Part shown: piece after piece, positions 26,822 through 36,458 of the stretch
Layout of the letters: each line of letters opens with the position of its first letter
Numbering within the stretch: the stretch's first letter is position 1
NCBI GenBank assembly: GCA_902798545.1
Contig: CADBWQ010000008.1
Location: forward strand, 1 to 64,000
Length of the DNA: 64,000 nucleotides
Origin: Oscillospiraceae bacterium
GTDB taxonomy: Bacteria > Bacillota > Clostridia > Oscillospirales > Oscillospiraceae
Direction of reading: 5' to 3'
Notes under the pieces: generated by a model
Seen by the model: the letters and a program-made list of their open reading frames with translations, nothing else
Told to the model about the DNA's origin: nothing
The model's database searches: none
Program-made: the position numbers and the translations under genes

Positions 26822-28322
26822 CACGCATCTGAACCCTCCGGTCGAGGGCATGGCCGCCGTCCTGCGCCCCCATGCCGAAGACCGTCACGTTGTTGAGCGA
26901 CTGTTTCTTCGCCCGCAGTTTCTCGATCTCGCTCTTTTTCACCAGGTAGCCCGTGACACGCACCACATCGTTGTTCTCCAGATATCCCGAGAAGTACCGC
27001 AGGCCGTTATCCAACGCGCCCTTGATGATGGCAAGAATCGCCTCCGGCGTCTTGAGCCAGGTCTCTTCGAATTTAAAGATGTCGCCGGTGCCGGTGGGGA
27101 AGTAGGGATGGAACTTTTCGTTGACCTCCAGCTGCTCCAGCATCGTCGGCTCCACGCCGATGGGGATACGGGTTCCGGGGGAATCGTCCATGCCGTCGGT
27201 GTCGATGCCCACCTGGGCGTGCAGACGGTAACGATGGCCGTAGGCATCACAGTACGGTGCCTCATGCGCCGCCACACGCGCGTCGATCGCGTCCATGATG
27301 CGAAGCCCGAGCGCCGTGGCCTCTTCATTCATGCCAAAGCCCTTCTTCTTGTCCGTGATTCCAAGCAGGTAGTTGCAGCACTCGGCAAGACCGACCACGC
27401 CGAACATGCCGGTAAAGTTCTCCTGCTTCACAAAGCCCTCCGTGACGAGGAAGTTTGTCTTGAAGAAGGAGGACTGCTCCACAATGAACTTCACACGCTT
27501 GTCCATATATTCCAGCTGCAGGTCAATGTGGCGGGGAAGCTCGCGCGCAAGGAAGTCCTCGGGGCTCCTGGCATCCAGGGCGCATTCGTACAGGCGCAGA
27601 CGCGGCAGGGTAAATCCGCCGCCGCCGATGGACAGCCCGTTGTAGCAGGAGGCGATGGCATAGCGCTCGCCCCATTCTTTGACAAACATGCGGTGGTTGG
27701 CAAAGGAGGGCTTGGCCGTTTTCAGCATGCACCTGACGCAGGCGAGAGCAAAATCGTCGCTCGTCTTCTCAGGGTCATAGCGCAGCGTGAGATTCGGGAT
27801 CGCAAGCTGCATCTCTTCGGTCAGTTCGAGCAGAAGGCGTGCGGTAACACTGTCTTCCGGTCCGATATCTGCATGTACGAAGGAGTCGGTCTGCACACGG
27901 TCGATGTTGCGCAGGAAGAGCCCCAAAACCTTTTTGGCATAGGCGCGGTCTTCCTTCACGACAAAGGGCTCCAGCAGCTTATCGAGATCACCAAGGTAGA
28001 CCGGGAAGCTGGTGATGGAAGGGACGTGGCAGTAAAAAATCTCCAGCACGTTCACGGCTTCGAGAAGATCTTTCGGCGGTTCCAGTTCCAGGAATTTGCA
28101 GCCCTTCTGAAACAGCAGCTCGTAATCCGGGCAGATATAGCGGGGGCGGTAAGGCATGACGCCCTCGTTCAGGTCACAGAGCGCCCCTTTCCTTTTGGCC
28201 TCATAGTACGCGTCGGAATAGCGCAGAGAGTCGTCGGTGCTCTCGCCCAAGCGGGCCAGGGCGAGCAGTTCCTGATGATAAGTCAGGGTCGGATCCTGAA
28301 TGATGTTCAAAGCTTCGGACAT
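26802..28322 (-). CDS. yjjI: YjjI-family glycyl-radical enzyme of unknown reaction
   Basis: The 506-residue protein matches the YjjI (DUF3029) family in length and opening, DPTLTYHQELLALARLGE. A probable thiyl-radical cysteine lies in ASCYNGLSIGGGG. The C-terminal glycyl-radical loop is VVRVTGYLVKKSE, with the RVxGY signature. The reaction is not known. ATG 28322 follows AAGGAG. Its partner YjjW overlaps it. The pair is convergent with a nucleoside importer and lies near deoD; in E. coli the same pair adjoins deoCABD, so a role linked to nucleoside or deoxyribose metabolism is a reasonable inference. Confidence 0.9.
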   Translation of the reverse strand: MSEALNIIQDPTLTYHQELLALARLGESTDDSLRYSDAYYEAKRKGALCDLNEGVMPYRPRYICPDYELLFQKGCKFLELEPPKDLLEAVNVLEIFYCHVPSITSFPVYLGDLDKLLEPFVVKEDRAYAKKVLGLFLRNIDRVQTDSFVHADIGPEDSVTARLLLELTEEMQLAIPNLTLRYDPEKTSDDFALACVRCMLKTAKPSFANHRMFVKEWGERYAIASCYNGLSIGGGGFTLPRLRLYECALDARSPEDFLARELPRHIDLQLEYMDKRVKFIVEQSSFFKTNFLVTEGFVKQENFTGMFGVVGLAECCNYLLGITDKKKGFGMNEEATALGLRIMDAIDARVAAHEAPYCDAYGHRYRLHAQVGIDTDGMDDSPGTRIPIGVEPTMLEQLEVNEKFHPYFPTGTGDIFKFEETWLKTPEAILAIIKGALDNGLRYFSGYLENNDVVRVTGYLVKKSEIEKLRAKKQSLNNVTVFGMGAQDGGHALDRRVQMRDEGAGQ

Positions 28323-28382
28323 ATGCTTTCTCCTTATTGTATTCATTAATATTATTCTCAAAAGATAGAGCTTTGTTGCTGC

Positions 28383-28646
28383 TCAATATTCATAGTGGCC
28401 CCGGCATGATAAAATCCGGATGTTTCCCTGCTCGTCAATATCATAGACCAGCCTGTTCGCATCATCGATTCTGCGCGAGTAGCCTTTTCGATACTTCAAT
28501 TTTTCCGGTTTCCCGGTACCGTTCATCGGTCCGTTCCGCCTGATGTCTTCCAGGAGATCATTGATGCGGCGCAGCATTCGCCGATCTTCAGTTTGCCAGG
28601 AAACGTATTGTGAAAAGGCTTCTCTGGAAAACGTAAATTCATTCAC
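28383..28646 (-). CDS. yoeB: Txe/YoeB-type mRNA interferase toxin
   Basis: The 87-residue toxin has the YoeB pattern: an N-terminal FSREAFSQYVSWQTEDRRMLRRINDLLEDI, then GKPEKLKYRKGYSRRIDDANRLVYDI, and the C-terminal ILSCRGHYEY containing the catalytic His and terminal Tyr. YoeB cleaves mRNA at the ribosome. It overlaps the antitoxin gene by four bases. Confidence 0.93.
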   Translation of the reverse strand: MNEFTFSREAFSQYVSWQTEDRRMLRRINDLLEDIRRNGPMNGTGKPEKLKYRKGYSRRIDDANRLVYDIDEQGNIRILSCRGHYEY

Positions 28647-28897
28647 TCCATCGTCCTCAGATCACGCAGCGATTTCATAACAACATCGCCGGTTTCCAGT
28701 TGTTGTCTGCTCTGATCAAGCATCATGAGATATTCTGCATTTCTTTTTGCTTTCTGCATGGTTTCATATTCCGCCTGAGAAATGATATAAACATTTCTGT
28801 TTCCCTTGCGCGGGACGAAGATCGGCTCTCCCGCGGAAGCACGGTCAAGATAGTCCTTCATGTTGGCTCGAATCTCCATCTGTCTCGCTACTGTCAT
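28643..28897 (-). CDS. yefM: YefM-type antitoxin
   Basis: The 84-residue Phd/YefM protein has an N-terminal DNA-binding fold (IRANMKDYLDRASAGEPIFVPRKGNRNVYIISQAEYETM) and a C-terminal toxin-neutralising tail. It precedes the toxin, as usual, and should repress its own promoter through the palindrome just upstream. Confidence 0.92.
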   Translation of the reverse strand: MTVARQMEIRANMKDYLDRASAGEPIFVPRKGNRNVYIISQAEYETMQKAKRNAEYLMMLDQSRQQLETGDVVMKSLRDLRTME

Positions 28898-28913
28898 ATC
28901 CTAACTCCTTTCG

Positions 28914-28971
28914 ACAATAACCGTACTCTTTCCAGTACGGTTATTGTACATAAAAAGGTCTTTCATGTCAA
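28914..28971 (-). promoter_or_regulatory. YefM/YoeB promoter with palindromic operator
   Basis: On the minus strand, TTGACA (28966-28971), 17 bases and TACAAT (28943-28948) form the promoter. A perfect 13-bp inverted repeat (28914-28926 with 28935-28947) overlaps the -10 box, and TGTACA lies at 28945-28950, the core reported for YefM operators. Confidence 0.8.
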
Positions 28972-29017
28972 GTAGATCCTCCCATTGTTAATGTGCCTGG
29001 TATGTGTCAACTCTTTC

Positions 29018-29046
29018 TTGTTCCGGAAAACAAACTGTGATAAAAT
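29018..29046 (+). promoter_or_regulatory. Promoter of the HD-domain gene
   Basis: TTGTTC (29018-29023), 17 bases and TAAAAT (29041-29046). The leader would be about 130 bases long, with no clear structure seen. Confidence 0.55.
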
Positions 29047-29185
29047 CATGTACATTCGTATATTTGACAGTGACACATATCTCAAAAATGAAACAGAGGT
29101 AAGCATGAAGTGCATGGAAACTTCGCCTTATCTTTTTCCGTACAGGCGCAATTGCTTATAAGAATCCTTTTTTAGGAGGTTTTTT

Positions 29186-29752
29186 ATGGATCCCAGAACA
29201 TTTCTCGAGATTCTGCATACCGCAGAGCGGCTGAAAGATGCCACCCGGCACTGCTATACATCCGAAGGGCGTCATGAGAGCGTTGCCGAGCACAGCTGGC
29301 GGATTTCTCTGATGGCTTACTGGATCAGCGATGAGTTTCCGGAGGCAGACATGAACAAGGTGCTCCGGATGTGTCTGATTCACGATCTCGGGGAGGCTTT
29401 TACCGGAGATATCCCCACATTTCTGAAGACCTCCTCTGATGAAAAGCGGGAAGACGAACTGCTCGCCGAATGGGTTTCGACTCTGCCGGAACCTTTCCGG
29501 GGAGAAATGGCCTCTCTGTACAAGGAAATGAGCGAGAGAAAAACCCTCGAAGCCCGGATTTTCAAGGCTCTGGACAGTCTGGAAGCCCTGATTCAGCACA
29601 ACGAGTCGGATCTCAGCACCTGGTCGGAAAACGAATATGACCTCAACATGCACTATGCCGACGATAAGGTGGCCTTTTCCCCTTATCTCACAGCGCTGCG
29701 GGAGTTGATCCGGAAGGATACCATTGCAAAAATCGAGGCTGAATCGTCCTGA
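29186..29752 (+). CDS. HD-domain 5'-deoxynucleotidase-like protein (HDDC2/YfbR type)
   Basis: The 188-residue metal-dependent phosphohydrolase has HESVAEHSWRISLMAY (first His ligand), CLIHDLGEAFTGDIP (HD motif plus Glu) and a late Asp in ALDSLEALIQHNESD. This pattern fits HDDC2/YfbR proteins, which dephosphorylate deoxynucleoside 5'-monophosphates. AGGAGG lies just upstream of the ATG. It is followed by a secreted 5'-nucleotidase gene, and both fit nucleotide salvage. Confidence 0.85.
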   Translation: MDPRTFLEILHTAERLKDATRHCYTSEGRHESVAEHSWRISLMAYWISDEFPEADMNKVLRMCLIHDLGEAFTGDIPTFLKTSSDEKREDELLAEWVSTLPEPFRGEMASLYKEMSERKTLEARIFKALDSLEALIQHNESDLSTWSENEYDLNMHYADDKVAFSPYLTALRELIRKDTIAKIEAESS

Positions 29753-29834
29753 AGAAGCTCCTGGCCCATTTTATTCCGGTACTGCTCTCATCCGGTCAGC
29801 CGGTGGCAGCAGCATTTAATGTTAAATTATTATC

Positions 29835-29863
29835 TTGTGCTTTTTTCCTTTTTCTATTATACT
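29835..29863 (+). promoter_or_regulatory. Promoter of the 5'-nucleotidase gene
   Basis: TTGTGC (29835-29840), 17 bases and TATACT (29858-29863), about 40 bases upstream of the gene start. Confidence 0.6.
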
Positions 29864-29903
29864 GTCTATGGGCAATCAAATTAAAAGATATGGAGGTCAG
29901 CTT

Positions 29904-31634
29904 ATGAAAAACGCGCGTAAGATCCTTGCCCTTGTTCTTTCCCTCGTAATGCTTCTGGCGCTCGGCGTCACGTCCTATGCGGAATATGACTATGCCGGCA
30001 ACGCCAAGCGGATTCCCACCGACTACACCGGAAAAACCGTGATCCTGCATTCCAACGATGTCCACGGCAGGATCTGGGGCTATGCGGCCATGACCGCCAT
30101 GAAGAGCGCCATGGAAGCAGCCGGCGCCGAAAAGGTTCTGATGGTCGATGCCGGCGACTTCAGCCAGGGCAACCCCTATGTCAGCACCTCGAAGGGTGAG
30201 AGTGCCATCACCATGATGAACGCCGCCGGCTATGATATCGTAACCCTCGGCAACCATGAGTTTGACTTTGGCTATGCCCAGCTGATGGAAAACCTGAAAG
30301 ATGCGGAGTTTGAAACCATCTGCGCCAACGTGTATCTGGACGAGACCGGCGAGGCCATTCTCCCTGCCACTACCGTTGTTGAGATCGAACTGCCTGCGCC
30401 GGAGGAAGCGGAACAGGCGGCAGAGGGTGAAGAAACTCCTGCAGAGCCCGACACACTGAAAATCGGCTTCTTCGGTCTGGAGACCCCGGAGACCGCCACC
30501 AAGGTCAATCCCGGCCTCATCAAGGACATCTCCTTTGCCACATTTGACGATCTCTATGCCAGCGCCCAGCTGGCCGTCGACAGCCTGAAGGAACAGAATG
30601 CAGACCTGATCATCGGCCTGGTCCATCTCGGCATTGCCAAAGAGTCCGCTGCCAACGGCTACCGCTCCATTGATCTCTATGACAAGGTGACGGATATCGA
30701 TTTTCTGATCGACGGCCACTCCCACACGGTTATGACCGCCGGCGAAAACGGCGAGCCCATCCAGTCCACGGGCTGCTACTTTGCCAATCTCGGCGTCGTA
30801 GTGATCGACAACGCCTCCAAAACCATTGAAGACCATTTTCTGATCGACTGCACGAATCTGCCTCTGGATGCCGATGTCGATGCGGCGGCACAGGAAATCA
30901 TCTCCGCCGTTGACGCGGAATACGGCTCCGTATTTGCCACTTCCGAAGTTGACCTGAACGGGGAGCGCGCTCCCGGCAACCGCACCGAACAGACCAACCT
31001 CGGAACTCTGGTCGCCGATGCCATGGTCTGGAACGTGGTCTCAGGCGGTGCCATGGAAGCTTATTATAAAGCGCCGGCGGTCGGCGTCACCAATGGCGGC
31101 GGTATCCGTGCGCCCATCCCCGCAGGCGGCGTGACCAAAAGCGACATCAACACCGTCCTCCCCTTTGGAAATACCGTTGCCGTTATCTATGTAAAGGGCA
31201 GCGAGCTGCTGGAAGCCCTGGAGGCCTCTACCTTCTGCACACCTGATCCCATCGGCGGCTTCCCCCAGACCAGCGGCATTGAATGGACGCTGGATACCAC
31301 CAAAGAATATGATCAGGGTGAGGTTTATACCCTTGACGGCAAGGAGAGCAGCTACTTTGCCCCCGCCTCTATTCAGCGCGTGACCATCCAGTCTGTAAAC
31401 GGCGAACCCTTCGACGAAAACGCCACCTATGCCGTTGTCACGAACAACTTCTGCGCAGCCGGCGGCGATACCTATAACGTGTTCAACCGCGCCTACAGCG
31501 AAGGCTTCGGCTTTGACACCGGCATCCCGATGGATGAAGCCGTGGCGGATTATATCACGGAAGTGCTGGATGGCGTCATCGGGGAACAGTACGCTGAACC
31601 GAGTGCCCAGGCAGTTCAGATCCTGGCCGAATAA
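29904..31634 (+). CDS. Secreted 5'-nucleotidase/UDP-sugar hydrolase family phosphoesterase
   Basis: The 576-residue exported enzyme has a signal peptide (…VTSYAEYD). The metallophosphatase domain has VILHSNDVHGRIWG, VDAGDFSQGNP, TLGNHEFDFG and DGHSHTVM, the metal ligands. The C-terminal 5'-nucleotidase domain starts near residue 350 (TNLGTLVADAMVW, NGGGIRAPIPAG, FGNTVAVIYVKGSELLEALE). It dephosphorylates extracellular nucleotides to nucleosides. An acidic insertion (about residues 160-180) interrupts the N-domain. GGAGG precedes ATG 29904. It fits upstream of the nucleoside importer in a scavenging route. Confidence 0.92.
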   Translation: MKNARKILALVLSLVMLLALGVTSYAEYDYAGNAKRIPTDYTGKTVILHSNDVHGRIWGYAAMTAMKSAMEAAGAEKVLMVDAGDFSQGNPYVSTSKGESAITMMNAAGYDIVTLGNHEFDFGYAQLMENLKDAEFETICANVYLDETGEAILPATTVVEIELPAPEEAEQAAEGEETPAEPDTLKIGFFGLETPETATKVNPGLIKDISFATFDDLYASAQLAVDSLKEQNADLIIGLVHLGIAKESAANGYRSIDLYDKVTDIDFLIDGHSHTVMTAGENGEPIQSTGCYFANLGVVVIDNASKTIEDHFLIDCTNLPLDADVDAAAQEIISAVDAEYGSVFATSEVDLNGERAPGNRTEQTNLGTLVADAMVWNVVSGGAMEAYYKAPAVGVTNGGGIRAPIPAGGVTKSDINTVLPFGNTVAVIYVKGSELLEALEASTFCTPDPIGGFPQTSGIEWTLDTTKEYDQGEVYTLDGKESSYFAPASIQRVTIQSVNGEPFDENATYAVVTNNFCAAGGDTYNVFNRAYSEGFGFDTGIPMDEAVADYITEVLDGVIGEQYAEPSAQAVQILAE

Positions 31635-31683
31635 GAGACAGCCTGTTTCGGTACCGTTTCCCGATTCCGTCGTTTCATAGAAA

Positions 31684-31715
31684 ACACCCCGCCGTTTGGC
31701 GGGGTGTCGTTCTTT
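31684..31715. terminator. Bidirectional terminator
   Basis: A 10-bp stem (31684-31693 with 31698-31707) with a GTTT loop between convergent genes. On the minus strand it is followed by TTTT, and on the plus strand by CGTTCTTT. Confidence 0.8.
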
Positions 31716-31729
31716 CCGAGAAACTGTTT

Positions 31730-33083
<1,354 letters not shown>

Positions 33084-33175
33084 GACAAAAGCATAAACTG
33101 TTGACGAATTTGTCAAAAATGACGAATCTTTGGCAAAGAATACGAAAAAGTGGGCAGCTCTCTTGTGCAGGAAGA

Positions 33176-33204
33176 TTGCGAACAGACAAAAAGTGTGGTA
33201 TCAT
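33176..33204 (+). promoter_or_regulatory. Promoter of the barnase-like RNase gene
   Basis: TTGCGA (33176-33181), 17 bases and TATCAT (33199-33204), 43 bases upstream of the start. Confidence 0.6.
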
Positions 33205-33246
33205 GCGTATTGAACTCTTCGTTTCCATAGGAAAGGCAGATAAAAC

Positions 33247-33840
33247 ATGAACAGAATTCGCCGCTTTCTACCGATTGTTCTTTTGATCCTTGTCCTTGCG
33301 TTCTATCTCTATCCGTCCGGGGATCATACCGCCACACCCACAGTGGATTCCGCTGTCACAGACGCCACGGATGCACAGAATCCTGCCGTGTCCTCTCCAA
33401 ATGCAACGTCGCAGTCCAGTGCAGCCCCCGTGAGGCCAGAATCAGAAGCCCAGAAGCCCGCGGCGAACTCCGCTGCTGACAGTAACTCGGAAGAAGCGCT
33501 TCTCCCGGAAGACGGCACCTATACTACCAAGGACGATGTGGCGCTGTACCTGCACCAGTACGGGCATCTCCCATCCAACTTCATCACCAAGAAGGAAGCA
33601 CGCGCAGCCGGCTGGCCCGGCGGCAGCCTGGAAGAGTTTTTTCCCGGCATGTGTATCGGCGGCGATTATTTCGGCAACTATGAAGGGAAGCTCCCCAAGG
33701 CCAAAGGCAGGAGCTGGACCGAATGCGACATTAACACCCTGGGCAAGCGGTCCCGCGGCGCAGAGCGCATCATCTTCTCCAACGACGGCCTGATCTACTA
33801 TACTGATGACCATTACGAGAGCTATACACAGCTCTATTAA
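33247..33840 (+). CDS. Secreted or membrane-anchored barnase-type ribonuclease
   Basis: The 197-residue protein has an N-terminal hydrophobic segment (residues 8-22), an Ala/Ser/Thr/Pro-rich linker (about 25-85) and a C-terminal domain closely resembling barnase. Barnase catalytic positions are kept: K115 (NFITKKEA), E159 (WTECDIN, general base), R170 and R174 (R-GAE-R) and H189 (DDHY, general acid). The arginine before EGKLP (barnase R59) is replaced by Y145. It should cleave single-stranded RNA outside the cell. No barstar-like inhibitor gene is adjacent; export may make one unnecessary. Confidence 0.88.
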   Translation: MNRIRRFLPIVLLILVLAFYLYPSGDHTATPTVDSAVTDATDAQNPAVSSPNATSQSSAAPVRPESEAQKPAANSAADSNSEEALLPEDGTYTTKDDVALYLHQYGHLPSNFITKKEARAAGWPGGSLEEFFPGMCIGGDYFGNYEGKLPKAKGRSWTECDINTLGKRSRGAERIIFSNDGLIYYTDDHYESYTQLY

Positions 33841-33954
33841 ACGTATCCGTTCTCCTCAGGGCGGAAATGTCCGGGTGCTCTGCACGGCTAACAAGGCATA
33901 TTGGGTCTGTCAACGAAATAGCTATCGTTGACAAGTCTTCCCAAGACCGATATG

Positions 33955-33990
33955 ATGTACAGGTGATCAAACGCCTGTACATTTTCTTTT
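33955..33990 (+). terminator. Terminator-like hairpin in the leader of the PfoR-like gene
   Basis: A perfect 9-bp stem (33955-33963 with 33974-33982) with a 10-base loop is followed by TTTTCTTTT. It ends 16 bases before the ATG and abuts the AGGGGG ribosome site. A separate inverted repeat, GTCAACGA/TCGTTGAC, lies upstream in the same leader. It may end RNase transcripts or attenuate the downstream gene. Confidence 0.6.
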
Positions 33991-34005
33991 CAGGGGGCTG
34001 GCAGT

Positions 34006-35079
34006 ATGAACGGGTTTCAATCATTTCTGAAGAGGAAGAACATTGTTTTCTCCGGAAAACGCTATGGCATTGACGCTCTCGGGGCTATGGCCCAGGGCCT
34101 TTTCTGCTCCCTGCTGATCGGCACCATCATTCGAACGCTCGGGTCACAGCTGGGGATCTCCTTTCTGGTTGATATCGGCTCTTACGCCATGGCTGTCTCC
34201 GGACCTGCCATGGCCGTAGCCATCGGCTACGCGCTGCAGGCGCCGCCGATGGTACTGTTCTCTCTGGCCGCCGTCGGCTGGGCTTCCAATGCCGAAGGCG
34301 GTGCCGGCGGCCCTCTCGCTGTACTGATCATCGCCATTATCGCCGCGGAATTTGGCAAGGCCGTCAGCAAGGAGACCAAAATTGATCTTCTTGTAACGCC
34401 CGCCGTGACCATCATCATCGGTGTTGCCCTGGCCAAGCTGATCGCCCCGCCCATTGGCAAGGCGGCTTCCGCCTTCGGCATTGTCATTGACAACGCCACA
34501 AAGCTGCAGCCCTTCTGGATGGGGATTGCGGTTTCGGTTCTGGTTGGCATCGCACTGACGCTGCCGATCTCTTCGGCGGCTATCTGCTCGGTTCTGCAGC
34601 TGACCGGACTTGCGGGCGGCGCAGCCGTGGCAGGCTGCTGCACACAGATGGTGGGTTTTGCGGTAATGAGTTTCCGTGAGAACCGCTGGGGCGGTCTGGT
34701 TTCACAGGGTCTCGGGACCTCCATGCTTCAGATGCCCAACATCATACGCAATCCCCGTGTCTGGATTGCGCCTATCGTCGCCTCCGCCATTACCGGCCCC
34801 ATCGCTACCTGCGTGTTCAGACTGCAGATGAACGGCGCACCCATCAATTCCGGGATGGGCACCTGCGGTCTCTGCGGTCAGATCGGCATCTGGACGGGCT
34901 GGGTCGATCCCAGCGCCGAAGCCATCGCAAAAGGCGCTGTCGCCATCACGCCCTCCGGCTTTGACTGGCTCGGTCTGTTGCTGATCTGTTTTGTGCTTCC
35001 GGCCGTCCTCTGCCCGCTCCTGAACAGCATCTGCCGCAGGCTCGGCTGGGTTCGGGATGGAGATCTGACGCTGAGCTGA
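34006..35079 (+). CDS. PfoR-like membrane protein (PTS EIIC-type)
   Basis: The 357-residue polytopic protein has about nine hydrophobic segments and belongs to the PTS_EIIC_2/PfoR group. Landmarks are GIDALGAMAQGLFCSLLIGTI, NAEGGAGGPLA, GWVDPSAEAI and the C-terminal QMNGAPINSGMGTCGLCGQIG. There are no EIIA or EIIB domains fused or nearby. Such proteins were first noted as a putative regulator (PfoR) and their substrate is not settled. It is preceded by a hairpin leader and followed by a bidirectional terminator. Confidence 0.85.
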   Translation: MNGFQSFLKRKNIVFSGKRYGIDALGAMAQGLFCSLLIGTIIRTLGSQLGISFLVDIGSYAMAVSGPAMAVAIGYALQAPPMVLFSLAAVGWASNAEGGAGGPLAVLIIAIIAAEFGKAVSKETKIDLLVTPAVTIIIGVALAKLIAPPIGKAASAFGIVIDNATKLQPFWMGIAVSVLVGIALTLPISSAAICSVLQLTGLAGGAAVAGCCTQMVGFAVMSFRENRWGGLVSQGLGTSMLQMPNIIRNPRVWIAPIVASAITGPIATCVFRLQMNGAPINSGMGTCGLCGQIGIWTGWVDPSAEAIAKGAVAITPSGFDWLGLLLICFVLPAVLCPLLNSICRRLGWVRDGDLTLS

Positions 35080-35096
35080 TCGTCCTCTGTAAAATT

Positions 35097-35142
35097 AATG
35101 CAGCACGGAATCCTTCACCCGGTTTCCGTGCTGCATTTTTTC
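35097..35142. terminator. Bidirectional terminator
   Basis: A perfect 14-bp stem (35097-35110 with 35124-35137), followed by TTTTT on the + strand, separates the PfoR-like gene from the convergent LRR operon. Confidence 0.85.
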
Positions 35143-35152
35143 ATTGGGTCGT

Positions 35153-36442
35153 TTACCTGATCTCCCAGGAGACATAGTGATAATTCGGATCGTAGCGCTT
35201 GATACTGTAGAGCAGGTCGTCATAGCCCATCTGATCCCTCAGCAGCGCGTAGCGCGGCGCATAGGCTTTTCGCTTTTCGCTGTAGTAGGGCTGCTGCATG
35301 TACCACTCCAGTTCTTCGCCTTCCAGACAGGCATAGCGCCGCCATCCCGCCTCCGAACTCTCGTAGGCCGTGTTGTCCACTTCGCAGTCCGGATGGAGTT
35401 CTCTGTAGTGGTCCACCTGTTCCGGCGGCACCGGGCAGGCGTTATAGAATCCCAGATAGAACCGTTCCAGGTCCAGATCATAGATCGGCGAGATGTCTCT
35501 CAGATAATAGCAATGTCCGACGTTGAGGTGCTTCAGGTTTTTCAGTCCCGCCAGCGGGGACAGGTCATCCGTGTTGGAATAGAACAGCTCCAGGAATTCC
35601 AGGTTTTCACAGTCGGCAAGAGGCGTCAGGTCGCCCAGCGGGTTCATCGCGACGATCAGCACCTCCAGATCCGGCATATAGCGGACAAAAGACAGGTCGT
35701 GGATCACCTCGTTATGGCCGATGTCCAGGTATTTCATCTTGGTAAAGTACTTGAACTTCGCCACGTCACGGTCGGTGACATTTCCGCCCACAGAGGGGCT
35801 TGAAGCAAGGATGCGGGTCTCGTTGGTCCGGGCGGTGTAGTATCCGCCGAAATTGATGCGCCAGATGACTTCGGTGTTCGGGAGCGCGTCCCGGATTGTC
35901 GCCATATCCTCATTCTGGACGCCGCAGGTATCCATCAGAAGCGTTTTCAGCTTTGGCATGCATTTCGCAATCTCCAGGACTTCCGGCCAGTTGTCCCCGA
36001 TGTTGTTGTAGCTGATGTCGACTTCCTCATCCTCCAGTGTCAGCGGAACGCCATAGAGTGTGAAGCTGTAGTGAATTGCCGCTTCCGGGGCAGCCTCACG
36101 CAGCGCCTGTATCGTCCCCCACCCGGGGTGGGTCTCATCCTCGTCGCTGCCAAGCTCAATCTCCTCCAGCGCCTTCATCCCGGAGATTCCATCGAGCATG
36201 CCGCGGATCTGCGCCTCTGACAGGCCTCTCAGATCCAGCCGGGTTTCCAGGCTCCCGGCCTCGTTCTGCATTTCACCTTTTGTCTCTGTCTCAACAGGAA
36301 GCACATCGGTAAGGGTCGTTTCGCCGCTCTGAGACCGTTCTTCCTTCTCCGCGTCTGACGCTTCTGCCCGCATACCGGTGTGAAACACCAGCATGGCCGC
36401 CAGCAGAGACAGGAAAAATCTTTTGCTCCTGTTTTGATTCAT
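35153..36442 (-). CDS. Secreted leucine-rich-repeat protein, shorter paralogue
   Basis: The 429-residue protein has a signal peptide (MNQNRSKRFFLSLLAAMLVF…AEA|S), an acidic low-complexity spacer, then leucine-rich repeats (LEVLIVAMNPLGDLTPLADCENLEFLELFYS, LSPLAGLKNLKHLNVGHC). A conserved C-terminal module of about 90 residues carries PVPPEQVDHYRELHPDCEV, LEWYMQQPYYSEKRK and APRYALLRDQMGYDDLLY. It is a close paralogue of the next gene upstream but lacks that gene's N-terminal ~150 residues of repeats. ATG 36442 follows GGAGG. It lies 16 bases downstream of its paralogue, and function is unknown. Confidence 0.85.
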   Translation of the reverse strand: MNQNRSKRFFLSLLAAMLVFHTGMRAEASDAEKEERSQSGETTLTDVLPVETETKGEMQNEAGSLETRLDLRGLSEAQIRGMLDGISGMKALEEIELGSDEDETHPGWGTIQALREAAPEAAIHYSFTLYGVPLTLEDEEVDISYNNIGDNWPEVLEIAKCMPKLKTLLMDTCGVQNEDMATIRDALPNTEVIWRINFGGYYTARTNETRILASSPSVGGNVTDRDVAKFKYFTKMKYLDIGHNEVIHDLSFVRYMPDLEVLIVAMNPLGDLTPLADCENLEFLELFYSNTDDLSPLAGLKNLKHLNVGHCYYLRDISPIYDLDLERFYLGFYNACPVPPEQVDHYRELHPDCEVDNTAYESSEAGWRRYACLEGEELEWYMQQPYYSEKRKAYAPRYALLRDQMGYDDLLYSIKRYDPNYHYVSWEIR

Positions 36443-36458
36443 ACTTTTTCCTCCTCTC

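Noticed and set aside
26802..28322. Glycyl-radical enzyme considered as anaerobic ribonucleotide reductase or pyruvate formate-lyase
   Set aside because: Length, the DPTLTYHQELLALARLGE opening and the two-ferredoxin activase fit YjjI/YjjW; the zinc site and ATP cone of NrdD are absent, and it is far shorter than PFL.
26607..28349. 580-codon + strand frame opposite yjjI
   Set aside because: Mirror frame of a conserved glycyl-radical gene with intact active-site motifs on the other strand.
33890..34005. Leader of the PfoR-like gene considered as a known riboswitch
   Set aside because: No conserved aptamer core recognised; only simple hairpins are visible.
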